Source: Labrys miyagiensis (GTDB lineage Bacteria; Pseudomonadota; Alphaproteobacteria; Rhizobiales; Labraceae). From it: a DNA stretch of 64,000 nt. The notes beneath the pieces were generated by a model. It made no database searches. It had not been told where the DNA came from and saw nothing but the letters and a program-made list of their open reading frames with translations. The position numbers and the translations under genes were made by a program. Shown here in pieces: positions 1 through 8,394 of this stretch; position 1 is the first letter of the stretch; each line of letters begins with the position of its first letter. Where the stretch lies: positions 31,575 through 95,574 of the forward strand of contig NZ_BSPC01000021.1 in assembly GCF_030160835.1 (NCBI RefSeq). Reading direction: 5' to 3'.

Positions 1-807
1 TCGGGCTTTGTCCCTACCGAGTTGGAGTGGCCGTCGACCTGGACCGACCGCCGCGACCAGGCGCATACGCCATCGATCCCTGGACACGAACTGGCCGGAG
101 TGGTCATTGCCCTGGGATACGGCACCACGGGTCTTTCAGTGGGACAGCGGGTGTTCGGTCTCGCGGATTGGTATCGCGACGGCACACTGGCGGAGTATAT
201 TGCCATGGAAGCACGCAACCTCGCGCCGCTGCCAGGCGACGTCGATTTCACAGTGGGCGCGAGCCTGCCAATCTCGGGTCTGACCGCGTGGCAGGGACTC
301 TTCCAGCACGGTCGTCTTCAGGCGGGGCAGAGCGTCCTTGCACATGGTGCAGCCGGCGCGGTCGGTTCGATGGTGACGCAACTCGCACGTGAGGCCGGTG
401 CCTATGTCATCGGCACCGGACGGACCGCCGACCGACAGAAGGCACTCGAGTTCGGCGCAAATGAATTCGTCGATCTCGAGAACGACGCACTGTCAGACAT
501 CGGCAGCATCGATCTGGTGTTCGATGTCATCGGCGGGGACATCCAGAAGCGGTCCGCAGCTCTGATCCGGGCCGGAGGAACGCTGGTGACCGTCGTCGGC
601 CCGGCCGAGGCGCGGCCTGCAGGCGGCCTGGCGGTTGACTTCGTTGTCGAGTCCGATCGTGCCCAACTGAGTGAGATCGTCCAGCGGGTGCGGGACGGGC
701 GACTGCGAACGAACATCGGCAAAGTTTCGGCCCTCGACGAGGCAGTTGCGACCTTCATTGCCAGCGAGCGACACACGGGGAAGACGGTCATCCGGGTTCG
801 TCCGTGA
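1..807 (+). CDS. NADPH:quinone reductase-like MDR dehydrogenase (5' truncated by window)
   Basis: The reading frame is open from the first base, so the N-terminus lies outside the window. The visible part starts in the GroES-like fold (PGHELAGVV, then GQRVFGL) and continues into a Rossmann domain with the nucleotide-binding stretch AHGAAGAVGS followed by VIGTGR. This is the layout of zinc-independent medium-chain dehydrogenases that reduce quinones or enones with NADPH. No cysteine cluster for structural zinc is visible, which fits the quinone reductase branch. The C-terminus (HTGKTVIRV) is typical of the family. It probably acts in the cytosol; its substrate cannot be told. No operon partner is visible downstream. 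Confidence 0.85.
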   Translation, partial: SGFVPTELEWPSTWTDRRDQAHTPSIPGHELAGVVIALGYGTTGLSVGQRVFGLADWYRDGTLAEYIAMEARNLAPLPGDVDFTVGASLPISGLTAWQGLFQHGRLQAGQSVLAHGAAGAVGSMVTQLAREAGAYVIGTGRTADRQKALEFGANEFVDLENDALSDIGSIDLVFDVIGGDIQKRSAALIRAGGTLVTVVGPAEARPAGGLAVDFVVESDRAQLSEIVQRVRDGRLRTNIGKVSALDEAVATFIASERHTGKTVIRVRP

Positions 808-1225
808 GAACTTGGGGAGAGAAGGCGGTTCCTCTCTCATCGATTATCGCCTACGCGTCTCGCCGGGCCACCCGCTGAGCGATATGACGACGCGCTTATA
901 ACTGGCCCTTCGAAGATCGGCGACGGCTAGACCACAAGAACACCGGGCGCATGGCGGGCCACGGCCGAACGGCAGCTTGCCGCTCCTTTGGATCCAAGCC
1001 GGACGGTCCGGTAACGGCCCCACACGAGCCATTGAAGGACGTGCCGCTGGATTCGCAGAACGGCGTTTATGAACCGGGCACCTAACCCGACGAGGTGCCG
1101 GCTCGAACATAGACGGACTTTGCGGTCAAAAGCGAAGAGCTGAAAAGCTTGCCCTTTGCTGCCCACTGATCAATGAATGCCCCCGTATTCGCATGCTCAT
1201 GTCCCTCCTGCTCGGAAAATTTCCC
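808..1225. other. intergenic region without a recognisable gene
   Basis: About 420 bases between the quinone reductase and the cold-shock pseudogene. Short frames exist on both strands but none has a ribosome-binding site or a recognisable motif. The last part should hold the promoter and 5' leader of the cold-shock gene. Confidence 0.5.
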
Positions 1226-1437
1226 ATGCCAACTGGCACCGTCAAATGGTTTAATCCCCAAAAGGGTTCGGCTTCATCGCACCTGACAATGGCGGCCCGG
1301 ACGCCTTTGTGCACATCAGTGCGGTTGAGCGCGCTGGACTGAATGATCTCCGCGAAGGCGAAAAGGTGTCGTATGAGCTCGTAGCTGACAGACGAAGCGG
1401 CAAGATGTCGGCTGACCAGCTAAAACTAGTGAAATAA
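1226..1437 (+). pseudogene. cold-shock protein (CspA family), frameshifted
   Basis: The start ATG at 1226 gives MPTGTVKWFNPQKG, the classic start of a CspA-type single-strand nucleic-acid-binding domain. Directly after it, near 1262-1268, one base is missing and the frame shifts. The next frame gives FGFIAPDNGGPDAFVHIS, then the rest of the domain, ending at TAA 1435-1437. RNP1 (KGFGFI) is split exactly by the shift. Restoring one base would give a normal cold-shock protein of about 70 residues. The rest of the gene is well conserved, so the lesion is either very recent or a sequencing error in the G-run. Confidence 0.85.
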
Positions 1438-1516
1438 AATGCGGCTATGAGCGCGTCAGGAAGTCCTTGTCCCCTTAAGCGGATTCAGGCGGCGCACGGA
1501 GCACTTCCCGGGCGGT

Positions 1517-1753
1517 TCAATCCTTCGTCCTGTTGGAGGGTGAAGACGCGGCGCTACGAGCCGGCTGGCTTTTCGTGAAAGCCGAGACGGTCCCGAACGA
1601 CAGGACGTCGACGTCGCGCCGCCGGGTCATTTCCGCCGGCGTGCAGACGAGCGTCGCGAGCGCGTTCGCGACGCGGGCGCCGTCCATGTGGAAAATTAGC
1701 ACAGCGCCGCGGGCGATCTCGGCCAGGACTTCATTCCGTTCCTTCCTTCCGCA
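1517..1753 (-). pseudogene. low-specificity L-threonine aldolase remnant
   Basis: The minus strand reads [20 protein letters not shown], then [17 protein letters not shown] and VDVLSFG. This matches the core of PLP-dependent threonine aldolases of alphaproteobacteria, where the usual text is LHMDGARFANAL ... [21 protein letters not shown]. The lysine motif ATKNG is destroyed (TVSAFTK), and neither the N-terminal half nor the C-terminal domain is present. Only about 70 of about 350 residues remain. It is a decayed fragment with no function. Assignment is by motif recall. Confidence 0.6.
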
Positions 1754-1879
1754 GATACGAAAGGAATCCAGAGGTGCCCAGAATCGGTGGCCGATCAGAC
1801 CAGCGCACCACGGCGCAGACCGTCCGCGCGCGCTACTCCCGTGGGGAGGTCGCTACGGAGCGGTCAAAGCCTCTCCCTT

Positions 1880-2488
1880 TTAATAGGCCCGGAAGGTGCT
1901 CGGCCGCTGCCCGATCGCCGCGTACCAACGGGCGAGGTTCGGAAAGCGCCCTAGTTCCTGACCTTGTTTGGCGTGTCGGTAGATCCAGGGATAGGACGCC
2001 ATGTCTGCGATGCTGTATTCGTCGGCAATATACTCTCTGTCGGCGAGCCGGTGATCGAGTACGCCGTAAAGCCGAGAGACTTCTCTGGTATAGCGATCAA
2101 TGGCATAGGGAATTGGCTCGGCGGCGTAGTGCCTAAAGTGGTGCGCTTGGCCCGCCATCGGCCCCAGACCACCGATCTGCCAAAAGGTCCATTGAAGCGC
2201 CTCCAATCGGCGAGCGGGTACGGAAGGCAAGAAACGGCCGGTTTTCTCCGCGAGATGGAGAAGTATGGCACCGCTCTCGAAGACGGGCACAGGCCCGTCG
2301 CCCCATGGTGGATCGTGATCGACGATAGCCGGAATGCGATTGTTCGGCGATATGGCGAGGAAACGAGCTTCGAATTGATCGCCCCGCTCGATGTCGATCG
2401 GCACGAAGGTATAGGAAAGATTTCCTTCCTCCAAGAACAGGGAAATCTTGTGGCCGTTCGGTGTCGGCCAGAAATACAAGTCTATCAT
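1880..2488 (-). CDS. glutathione S-transferase family protein (YfcG/YghU-like)
   Basis: A 202-residue protein with an N-terminal thioredoxin-like fold and a helical GST C-domain. The motif PNGHKIS (residues 10-16) and the run NNRIPAIVDHD followed by FESGAILLHLAEKTG are typical of the bacterial Nu-class/YfcG group, whose members act as disulfide-bond reductases or glutathione peroxidases using bound GSSG rather than a catalytic cysteine. The C-terminus (FPNLARWYAAIGQRP) is intact. It is the second gene of a pair: its ATG overlaps the stop of the DinB-family gene by four bases (ATGA at 2485-2488), so the two are translationally coupled. The cytosolic substrate is unknown. Confidence 0.88.
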   Translation of the reverse strand: MIDLYFWPTPNGHKISLFLEEGNLSYTFVPIDIERGDQFEARFLAISPNNRIPAIVDHDPPWGDGPVPVFESGAILLHLAEKTGRFLPSVPARRLEALQWTFWQIGGLGPMAGQAHHFRHYAAEPIPYAIDRYTREVSRLYGVLDHRLADREYIADEYSIADMASYPWIYRHAKQGQELGRFPNLARWYAAIGQRPSTFRAY

Positions 2489-2982
2489 TCGGCGGCCCGT
2501 GGGAAGTAGGTCAGATCCAAGGCAGGTGGTGGCACCTTTGTCTGCGACAGCAGCGCGTGGACTTGGCCGCGGTGATGGGCATGGTGCAGGAACAAGTGAG
2601 ACAGCACCAAGCGTCGAGGCAAGATCTGGGGCTTTCCGTCCATGCTGGTGTAGTGCAAGTCTCCCTCTAGATCGCCGTTGGCCACGATTTCATCGACCAA
2701 GCTGACGATTCTTCGGTCTTCGGCGCTTCGGGCCGCCCTCAGCGATACGAAATCCGCGCAGAGTTCCGTATCCAGCGAGGGAATGGAATGTCCTTCGCCG
2801 GTCAGCCTGCCCAGCCAAATTCTATCTGTCGCAAGCAAATGATTCAGCGTCCGATGGATCGAGCCGAAGGCGCAGACGCGCGGAAGGAAATACTCGTCGT
2901 TCGTCAGTGCCCCACAGGCGTCGTATAGGCGCTCGTTGGCCCACACCGTCCAACGTGATAGCGTCCGAAAACTCGTATCCAT
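2485..2982 (-). CDS. DinB-family protein
   Basis: A 165-residue protein starting at ATG 2982 after a good AAGGGAG ribosome-binding site; a longer frame upstream lacks one. It matches the DinB/YfiT four-helix-bundle family: an early RWTVWANERLYDAC helix, then HRTLNHLLATDRIW, and late in the protein LSHLFLHHAHHRGQVHALL. The histidines in these two helices form the metal site usual for the family. Many members are thiol S-transferases using mycothiol or bacillithiol, and some work with glutathione, so the overlap with a GST gene is suggestive. The gene is divergent from a LysR regulator, which may control the pair. Confidence 0.85.
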   Translation of the reverse strand: MDTSFRTLSRWTVWANERLYDACGALTNDEYFLPRVCAFGSIHRTLNHLLATDRIWLGRLTGEGHSIPSLDTELCADFVSLRAARSAEDRRIVSLVDEIVANGDLEGDLHYTSMDGKPQILPRRLVLSHLFLHHAHHRGQVHALLSQTKVPPPALDLTYFPRAAE

Positions 2983-3069
2983 TGTGGCTCCCTTGTATTG
3001 CGGGAGTAGTCTAATCCGAAGGCTGCAAATGGTCGAAAACAACCTCCTAATGACGGATAAGGCAGGCTG

Positions 3070-3966
3070 ATGCCGGTCCGCCACGATCCTCCTCCGACCC
3101 ATATGCTCCAGGCGTTCTCCTCCGTCGCGAAGCTCAAGAGCTTCAGTCGTGCGGCAGCAGAGATAGGGGTCAGCCAAAGCGCCATCAGCCAACGGATTGC
3201 GGCACTCGAAGCGAGGCTCGACACCCGCCTGCTGCACCGGGAAAATGGCCAGTTCGAACTGACGGCGGAGGGTGCGGCCTATCTGGAGACAGTTGACGCG
3301 GTGCTCGATGCGCTGAGGCGTGCGGCGTCGCGCGTCGCCGATCGCCGGGCCATCGTGCGGATTAGTGTGTTGCCGTCATTCGCGCGCTGCTGGCTCGCCC
3401 CGCGGTTCGTAATGTTTGCTTCGTTGTTTCCGGACGTAGACGTTGCCTTGCACGTTTCGGACGACAAGGTGTCGTTGGAGGATGGCGATTACGATCTCGC
3501 AATACGCTTGCGTCCCTCTGCCGATCGGTCCGGGGAGTCGATGACAAAGGATGATGATGTCATGATTGCGGTCGCCGCACCGGGCCGCTCGACTTCAACA
3601 TCTACTGCGTCTGACCCATTTGCCGACCTCCCTCTGCTGGCGGATGACTGTGGTCGATTGGGGCTTCCCGCATGGGGGGCCTGGAGATCTTGGTATCGAC
3701 TCAACCGCTGCGATCGGTCGCCAACGCGGGGATTCGCGTTTAGCGACGCGGGATTGATGGTCGACGCGGCGTTGTCCGGCGCCGGGGCGGCCCTGGTTCG
3801 AAGATCCCTCGTGGCCGATAGCATCAAGACAGGGAAACTGGTCTCGGTAGGATCGAGCCTGCCTTCTCCCGGACGGACGGTGCTGCTTGAGCGCCCTAAT
3901 GGCCGCAGCTCAAAAGCTGTTCAGCGGGTGGCGCGTTGGTTTCTCGATGCGTCGCATAGTACCTAG
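3070..3966 (+). CDS. LysR-family transcriptional regulator
   Basis: 298 residues. The N-terminal winged helix-turn-helix is clear (LQAFSSVAKLKSFSRAAAEI, then GVSQSAISQRIAALEARL), followed by a linker helix and a two-lobed effector domain (GDYDLAIRLRP, FSDAGLMVDAALSGAGAALV). The overall pattern resembles the GcvA group. It is divergent from the DinB/GST pair, with 87 bases between the starts, the usual arrangement for a LysR protein and its target. The effector is unknown. About 125 bases with no gene follow it. Confidence 0.88.
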   Translation: MPVRHDPPPTHMLQAFSSVAKLKSFSRAAAEIGVSQSAISQRIAALEARLDTRLLHRENGQFELTAEGAAYLETVDAVLDALRRAASRVADRRAIVRISVLPSFARCWLAPRFVMFASLFPDVDVALHVSDDKVSLEDGDYDLAIRLRPSADRSGESMTKDDDVMIAVAAPGRSTSTSTASDPFADLPLLADDCGRLGLPAWGAWRSWYRLNRCDRSPTRGFAFSDAGLMVDAALSGAGAALVRRSLVADSIKTGKLVSVGSSLPSPGRTVLLERPNGRSSKAVQRVARWFLDASHST

Positions 3967-4092
3967 TCGCAGCGGCTTGCGATTATCCACAGCCCGGCTG
4001 GAGATCCTGCACGCAACGGGCTCGAACTAGCCGAGACGATGACCGCGCGCCGCCGCAGCTTGCTGGATGGCCGTTGTGATGTAAGTGCTCGG

Positions 4093-4647
4093 TCATGACC
4101 CGGGCTCTTGCGGGCTGCCGGCTTGGCCGCTCCCGCGATTGCCTTTGTGCTCGCGGATGAAATCGGTCAGGCTTTCGAGGCCGAAGTCTGTGCAGGCGGG
4201 GATCTGCTGATCGTCGAGCCCATAGACCCAGAGGCAGCCGTCCTCGGGGTGATCGCGGCCACAGTCAGGCCGCCAGTCTCGAAAGCCAATGACAAATCTC
4301 AGCACTGGCCAGGGGCTTCTTGCTCGGCTGTTGAATGAATTAATTGTCTCGTTCAACTCATCGCTAGCGTCCTTGCTTTCTTCAACAAGGCAGGTTTGAT
4401 AGTCATGCATCTTGCTTTGATATGCGAGCACTTCGTTCTTACAGGAGTCGAACTCATACTGATCGGCAAAACTCCTGAAGCTCTTTGCACAATAAGGAGG
4501 ATCAGGGCGCTCCAACTTTTGATCGAAGCCACAAAATTCCCTGCACGCGAGCCCGAGACTAGCTGCCGAGACTGTATTGGGCGTGTAGGCTACAGCCATC
4601 ACCAGTACCGTGCGCCCGATCCTCTTAAATCGACATTTCACATCCAT
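4093..4647 (-). CDS. hypothetical exported cysteine-containing protein
   Basis: 184 residues. The start carries a Sec-type signal peptide (basic RFKRIGRTV, hydrophobic LVMAVAY, likely cleavage after VSA near residue 28). The mature part has scattered cysteines (CREFCGFD, CAKSF, DSCKNE, CLVEE, PDCGRDHPEDGC, CTDFG), suggesting disulfides in the periplasm. I recognise no domain. The region is somewhat AT-richer than its neighbours, which hints at foreign origin. No operon partner is seen. Confidence 0.5.
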   Translation of the reverse strand: MDVKCRFKRIGRTVLVMAVAYTPNTVSAASLGLACREFCGFDQKLERPDPPYCAKSFRSFADQYEFDSCKNEVLAYQSKMHDYQTCLVEESKDASDELNETINSFNSRARSPWPVLRFVIGFRDWRPDCGRDHPEDGCLWVYGLDDQQIPACTDFGLESLTDFIREHKGNRGSGQAGSPQEPGS

Positions 4648-4810
4648 TCCCGCACCCCATGATGGCGCGAACAGGTTCCGCGATGATGATAGGAATGGCT
4701 GATCGTGTCGTCTCTGCAGACTGCCACCTGATGCTTACGGTCGCGATGGTTTGGCGAGTGGACGCGAACGCCATCCGCATTCACATAAGATTGATACCTC
4801 GCCTCGCCGA

Positions 4811-4886
4811 ATCCACAAAACCCGAGTCAAATCAGCACTGGCGGCTGCGGCGCTTTCCGATTCGATTGTTTTGCCGACTGTCCTAA
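4811..4886 (+). repeat. 76-bp inverted repeat, left copy (IR-L)
   Basis: This 76-bp stretch, running from ATCCACAAAACCCGAG to GCCGACTGTCCTAA, recurs in reverse orientation at 8254-8329 with three mismatches that I can count. The pair brackets the multiheme cytochrome gene and a lipoprotein fragment, about 3.5 kb in all. No transposase is encoded between the repeats. Both ends carry the same short peptide frame ending in PIRLFCRLS, which is a by-product of the repeat and not a gene. Confidence 0.85.
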
Positions 4887-4944
4887 CGTCCGATTGACTT
4901 CCTCCTTGCTGCTGCTAATTGTGGCAGAATTGTGGGAGGAAGTC

Positions 4945-5076
4945 ATGCAGCGGTTCCCGCTACTTGGCGCGGCTTCGTTGTTGGTCGGTTGTGCCGCCGC
5001 ACCTGAAAGTATCGAGCCCGCTTACGTTAGCCCACTCAATTACTCGAACCTGTCCTGTAAGTCCCTAGCCGGATAA
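4945..5076 (+). CDS. small lipoprotein, possibly truncated
   Basis: 43 residues from ATG 4945, which has a good GGGAGGA ribosome-binding site. The signal peptide ends in the lipobox LVGC (Cys16). The mature part reads AAAPESIEPAYVSPLNYSNLSC and stops soon after. The YVSP-L-Y-x-x-x-S/N-C text matches the start of short rhizobial outer-membrane lipoproteins that are normally about 80-100 residues long, so this copy is probably cut at its 3' end. It lies just inside the left inverted repeat and upstream of the cytochrome gene. Confidence 0.5.
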   Translation: MQRFPLLGAASLLVGCAAAPESIEPAYVSPLNYSNLSCKSLAG

Positions 5077-5172
5077 GACAAGCATTCGGCCGTCAAGGCT
5101 GGCCTTTGTTCTGGTTGTGTCAATTGATCGGCGCTTCGCCGGCAAATCATATGGTGCATCGTGCGGAAACCA

Positions 5173-8100
5173 ATGAAATCAGCTGAGCGGGGTGCGGAGA
5201 CGCGCTGGTGCGGTGTGGCGCGCCGGTGGTATGCCGCCGTCATCGTGGCCGTCGGCGTCGCCCTCTTCGCCGGCACGAGCGTCGCCGACCCGGCCAACTG
5301 CACGGCTGAACGGCCGGAGCCGCTGACGCCCACGGACCCGGAGCTGTGCAAGAGCCTGATCGCCGCCGTCCGCGACCCGTCGGCCTTGCCGCTCGACCAG
5401 TACGAGGCCAAGCTCAACCAGTTCTTCGGCAACTACTGCCACCGCGACACGGCCTCAGGCTGGCGGCGCGACAAGCATGTCCGCGACACCGGCCCCTTCA
5501 CCGCGACCCTGGCCGCGGGCGCCTGGCAGGGCACCGGCCTCGGCACCCATGCCCCGGTGGTGATCTGGTACTCGCCCGACATGGCCGACTGGCTGGTCAG
5601 GAACCGCTCCGGCGAGAGCGCCGGGACGGACCCGACGCGGCCGATCCCCGACGGCGCGATCATGGTCAAGGAGATGTTCCCGTACCCGGCGGCCGCCTGC
5701 GCCGATGTCGATCCGGTGAAGCTGTACCCGACCTCCGGCGCCGCGATCATGATCCGCGACAGCAAGGCCTCGCATGATGGCTGGTTCTGGGGCTGGTATG
5801 GCTTCGGGCCGCAGGGCGGCTGGTCGCCGGACTTGCCGCCGAGCCCGAACAACGGCCCGTCCAACATGGGCTTCGCCCAGTACTGCATGAACTGCCACGC
5901 CTCGGCGAAGGACAACCTCACCTTCGCCTCGCCGCGCAACATCGAGGGCGAGCCGGGGCGGCCGCTGGTCTATCTCAGCCAGTCCTGGTCCTTGGCGCCG
6001 TCGCCGTCGGACCATCACCGCGCCGTCACGCTGCCGCCGGACGACGTGCGCCGGCTGGGCGAGCCGCTGTACCAGGCCGACCGGGGCGTCGACCAGGCCC
6101 TGCGCGCCTATCTGCTGAAGACGCCGACCTGGGATTCGGTCCCGGTGATGCCGTCGGCGAGCTACGACAACACCTGGGTCGCCGCCGGCGGCCCGCACGC
6201 GGCGGACCAGTTCGTCACCTCCAGCCAGTGCCTCGGCTGCCACGACGCCGGCAGCACTGGGCTGCAATTCGACATGACGGTGCCGAACCCGCATGGCGAC
6301 AACCTGATCAACCTGTCGCCCTACGGCACCTGGCGCAGCTCGCCGATGGGGCTGGCCGGGCGCGACCCGTTCTTCTTCGCCCAGCTGGCCAGCGAGATCC
6401 AGACCTTCCACCCCGCGCCCGACACCCAGGGCGTCGTCCAGGACACCTGCCTGGGCTGCCATGGCATCCAGGGCCAGAGGCAGTTCCACATCGACACCTT
6501 CCCCGAGGCCGGCAAGTGCGTCGACTTCACCCGCGAGATGGTGGATGCGGTGCCCTGGCCGGACGGCAACCCGACCGCGGCGCATGCGAAATACGGCGCG
6601 CTCGCCCGCGACGGCATCTCCTGTACCTCCTGCCACCGCATGGCGCTTGGCCATGCCGCCGCCGGCGTCGCCGACGCGCCGGAGAACGCCTGCATCGCCG
6701 AGCGGCAGGAGTTCCTGAACCCGGACAACACCGGCTTCGCCCGCACCTTCACCGGCAGCTTCTTCGTCGGCGGGCCCGACAAGCTGATCGGCCCGTTCGA
6801 GAAGCCGCAGGTGAAGCCGATGAAGGCCGCGCTCGGCATCACGTCGGAGCACAATGCGGCGATCACCAGCTCCGAGGTCTGCGGCAGCTGCCACAGCGTG
6901 CATCTGCCGGTGCTGCAGGACGGCAACACCGTCACCCATATCTACGAGCAGACGACCTATCCGGAATGGGCCTTCAGCGCCTACCGGACCGGCACCACGC
7001 CCGACGGCACGCTGCCGCTGGGGCCGGGCAGCCTGGCGCAGTCCTGCCAGGAGTGCCACATGCCGTCGAAGGCGGCGGACGGCACGCCGATGCGCAGCAA
7101 GATCGCCAGCATCCAGGAGTACAGCAATTTCCCCGAAACCGAGAACAATCTGGCGCCGGAGGACATCGACCTGTCGTTGCGCGACGGCTTCGCCGCCCAC
7201 ACCCTGGTCGGGCTCAACGTGTTCCTGATCAAGATCGCGCAGCAATTCCCCGACGTGCTCGGCATCCCCACCCAGGACCCGATGATGGGCGCCCGCGGCG
7301 TCGACCCGCTGGTGCGGACCGAGCAGGCGATGCTCGACATGGCCAGCAACGAGACCGCAGAGGTGACCGTGAGCAAGGTGTCGACCACCGGCGGCCGGCT
7401 GCAGGCGACAGTGACCGTGCGCAGCAGGACCGGCCACAAGCTGCCCTCCGGGGTAGGCTTCCGCCGCGCCTTCCTGGAGTTCCAGGTGCTGGACGGCAAC
7501 GGCGCAACGCTCTGGGCCTCCGGCCGCACCAACGCGGCCGGCGCCCTGGTCGACCAGGCCGGCACCCCGCTCGACGGCGAGTACTGGTGGACCGACGACT
7601 GCAAGTCCCGCATCCGGCCGGACGAGCGGCTGCACCAGCCGCACTACCAGCGCATCACCGGCCAGAACCAGGCCCAGATCTACCAGGAGCTGGTGTCGAC
7701 CCCGCCGTCGAATGCCACGGCCCAGATGTGCGGCCCGGGCAAGGATCCGCAGGGCATGCTGACGACCAGCTTCCTGTCGATCTGCACCACGGTGAAGGAC
7801 AACCGGATCCTGCCGCAGGGCTATCTGTCCTTGCCCGAGCGCACGCAGATCGCCAAGGCCCTGGGCGCGACCGAGGATCTGGCGAAGGAGGCCGGCTCCG
7901 TCGGCGTCGACGGCGATCCCGACTACGACACCGGCGGCGGCGACTCCCTGGTCTACGACCTGCCGCTCTCCGACCTGCCGGCCGGCAGCCGCCCGATCGC
8001 GGTCCAGGCCACGCTCTACTACCAGGCGGCGCCGCCCTTCTACCTGCAGGACCGCTTCTGCACGGCCAAGGGCGACGACCCGGAGCGGCTGAAGTTCCTG

Positions 8101-8184
8101 GTCGGGCATCTCAACATCGACAAGACCGCGGCCGATGACTGGAAGCTGAAGATCGTGTCGAGCGGGGCGGTGGCGCTGCCGTGA
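5173..8184 (+). CDS. multiheme cytochrome c (six CXXCH) with P460-like N-terminal region
   Basis: About 1003 residues from ATG 5173; a GTG at 5161 is an alternative. A Sec signal (AAVIVAVGVALFAGTSVA) sends it to the periplasm. Six heme-binding motifs are visible: CMNCH (about 238), CLGCH (353), CLGCH (426), CTSCH (484), CGSCH (570) and CQECH (625). Before the first heme, the stretch with IPDGAIMVKEMFP and GAAIMIRDSKA resembles cytochrome P460-type folds. After the last heme, about 370 residues form a beta-rich region with the motif RTGHKLPSGVGFRRAFLEF, seen in other large multiheme cytochromes. The role is presumably periplasmic electron transfer or redox catalysis; the substrate is unknown. 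Codon use is extremely GC-rich at third positions compared with all neighbours, and long false frames appear on the other strand. Together with the flanking inverted repeats this suggests transfer. Confidence 0.85.
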   Translation: MKSAERGAETRWCGVARRWYAAVIVAVGVALFAGTSVADPANCTAERPEPLTPTDPELCKSLIAAVRDPSALPLDQYEAKLNQFFGNYCHRDTASGWRRDKHVRDTGPFTATLAAGAWQGTGLGTHAPVVIWYSPDMADWLVRNRSGESAGTDPTRPIPDGAIMVKEMFPYPAAACADVDPVKLYPTSGAAIMIRDSKASHDGWFWGWYGFGPQGGWSPDLPPSPNNGPSNMGFAQYCMNCHASAKDNLTFASPRNIEGEPGRPLVYLSQSWSLAPSPSDHHRAVTLPPDDVRRLGEPLYQADRGVDQALRAYLLKTPTWDSVPVMPSASYDNTWVAAGGPHAADQFVTSSQCLGCHDAGSTGLQFDMTVPNPHGDNLINLSPYGTWRSSPMGLAGRDPFFFAQLASEIQTFHPAPDTQGVVQDTCLGCHGIQGQRQFHIDTFPEAGKCVDFTREMVDAVPWPDGNPTAAHAKYGALARDGISCTSCHRMALGHAAAGVADAPENACIAERQEFLNPDNTGFARTFTGSFFVGGPDKLIGPFEKPQVKPMKAALGITSEHNAAITSSEVCGSCHSVHLPVLQDGNTVTHIYEQTTYPEWAFSAYRTGTTPDGTLPLGPGSLAQSCQECHMPSKAADGTPMRSKIASIQEYSNFPETENNLAPEDIDLSLRDGFAAHTLVGLNVFLIKIAQQFPDVLGIPTQDPMMGARGVDPLVRTEQAMLDMASNETAEVTVSKVSTTGGRLQATVTVRSRTGHKLPSGVGFRRAFLEFQVLDGNGATLWASGRTNAAGALVDQAGTPLDGEYWWTDDCKSRIRPDERLHQPHYQRITGQNQAQIYQELVSTPPSNATAQMCGPGKDPQGMLTTSFLSICTTVKDNRILPQGYLSLPERTQIAKALGATEDLAKEAGSVGVDGDPDYDTGGGDSLVYDLPLSDLPAGSRPIAVQATLYYQAAPPFYLQDRFCTAKGDDPERLKFLVGHLNIDKTAADDWKLKIVSSGAVALP

Positions 8185-8253
8185 GGCTCAGAGTCCGGTC
8201 CCGAGGCGCCCGAAGGCGATAGTCCTGGCCTCGGCGCCGGTCGGGCTTCGGGC

Positions 8254-8329
8254 TTAGGACAGTCGGCAGAACAATCGAATCGGAATGCGCCGCAGCCGCC
8301 TGTGCTGATTTGACTCGGGTTTTGTGGAT
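8254..8329 (-). repeat. 76-bp inverted repeat, right copy (IR-R)
   Basis: Reverse-complement partner of 4811-4886, with three visible mismatches. It begins 69 bases after the cytochrome stop codon and ends 65 bases before the next IS6-family element. The stem is long enough to support recombination that inverts the cytochrome segment. Confidence 0.85.
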
Positions 8330-8394
8330 CCCCCGCAGCGAGCAGGGAGGGTATGCGGGTCGGGACGATCGACAAGCATGCGATACGGCAACGG

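Noticed and set aside
5455-8109. An 884-codon open frame on the minus strand of the cytochrome gene, and a 636-codon frame on the plus strand from 6228
   Set aside because: Both are by-products of extreme third-position GC in the cytochrome gene. The translated texts are low-complexity Arg/Gly/Ala-rich, with no family motif and no ribosome-binding site.
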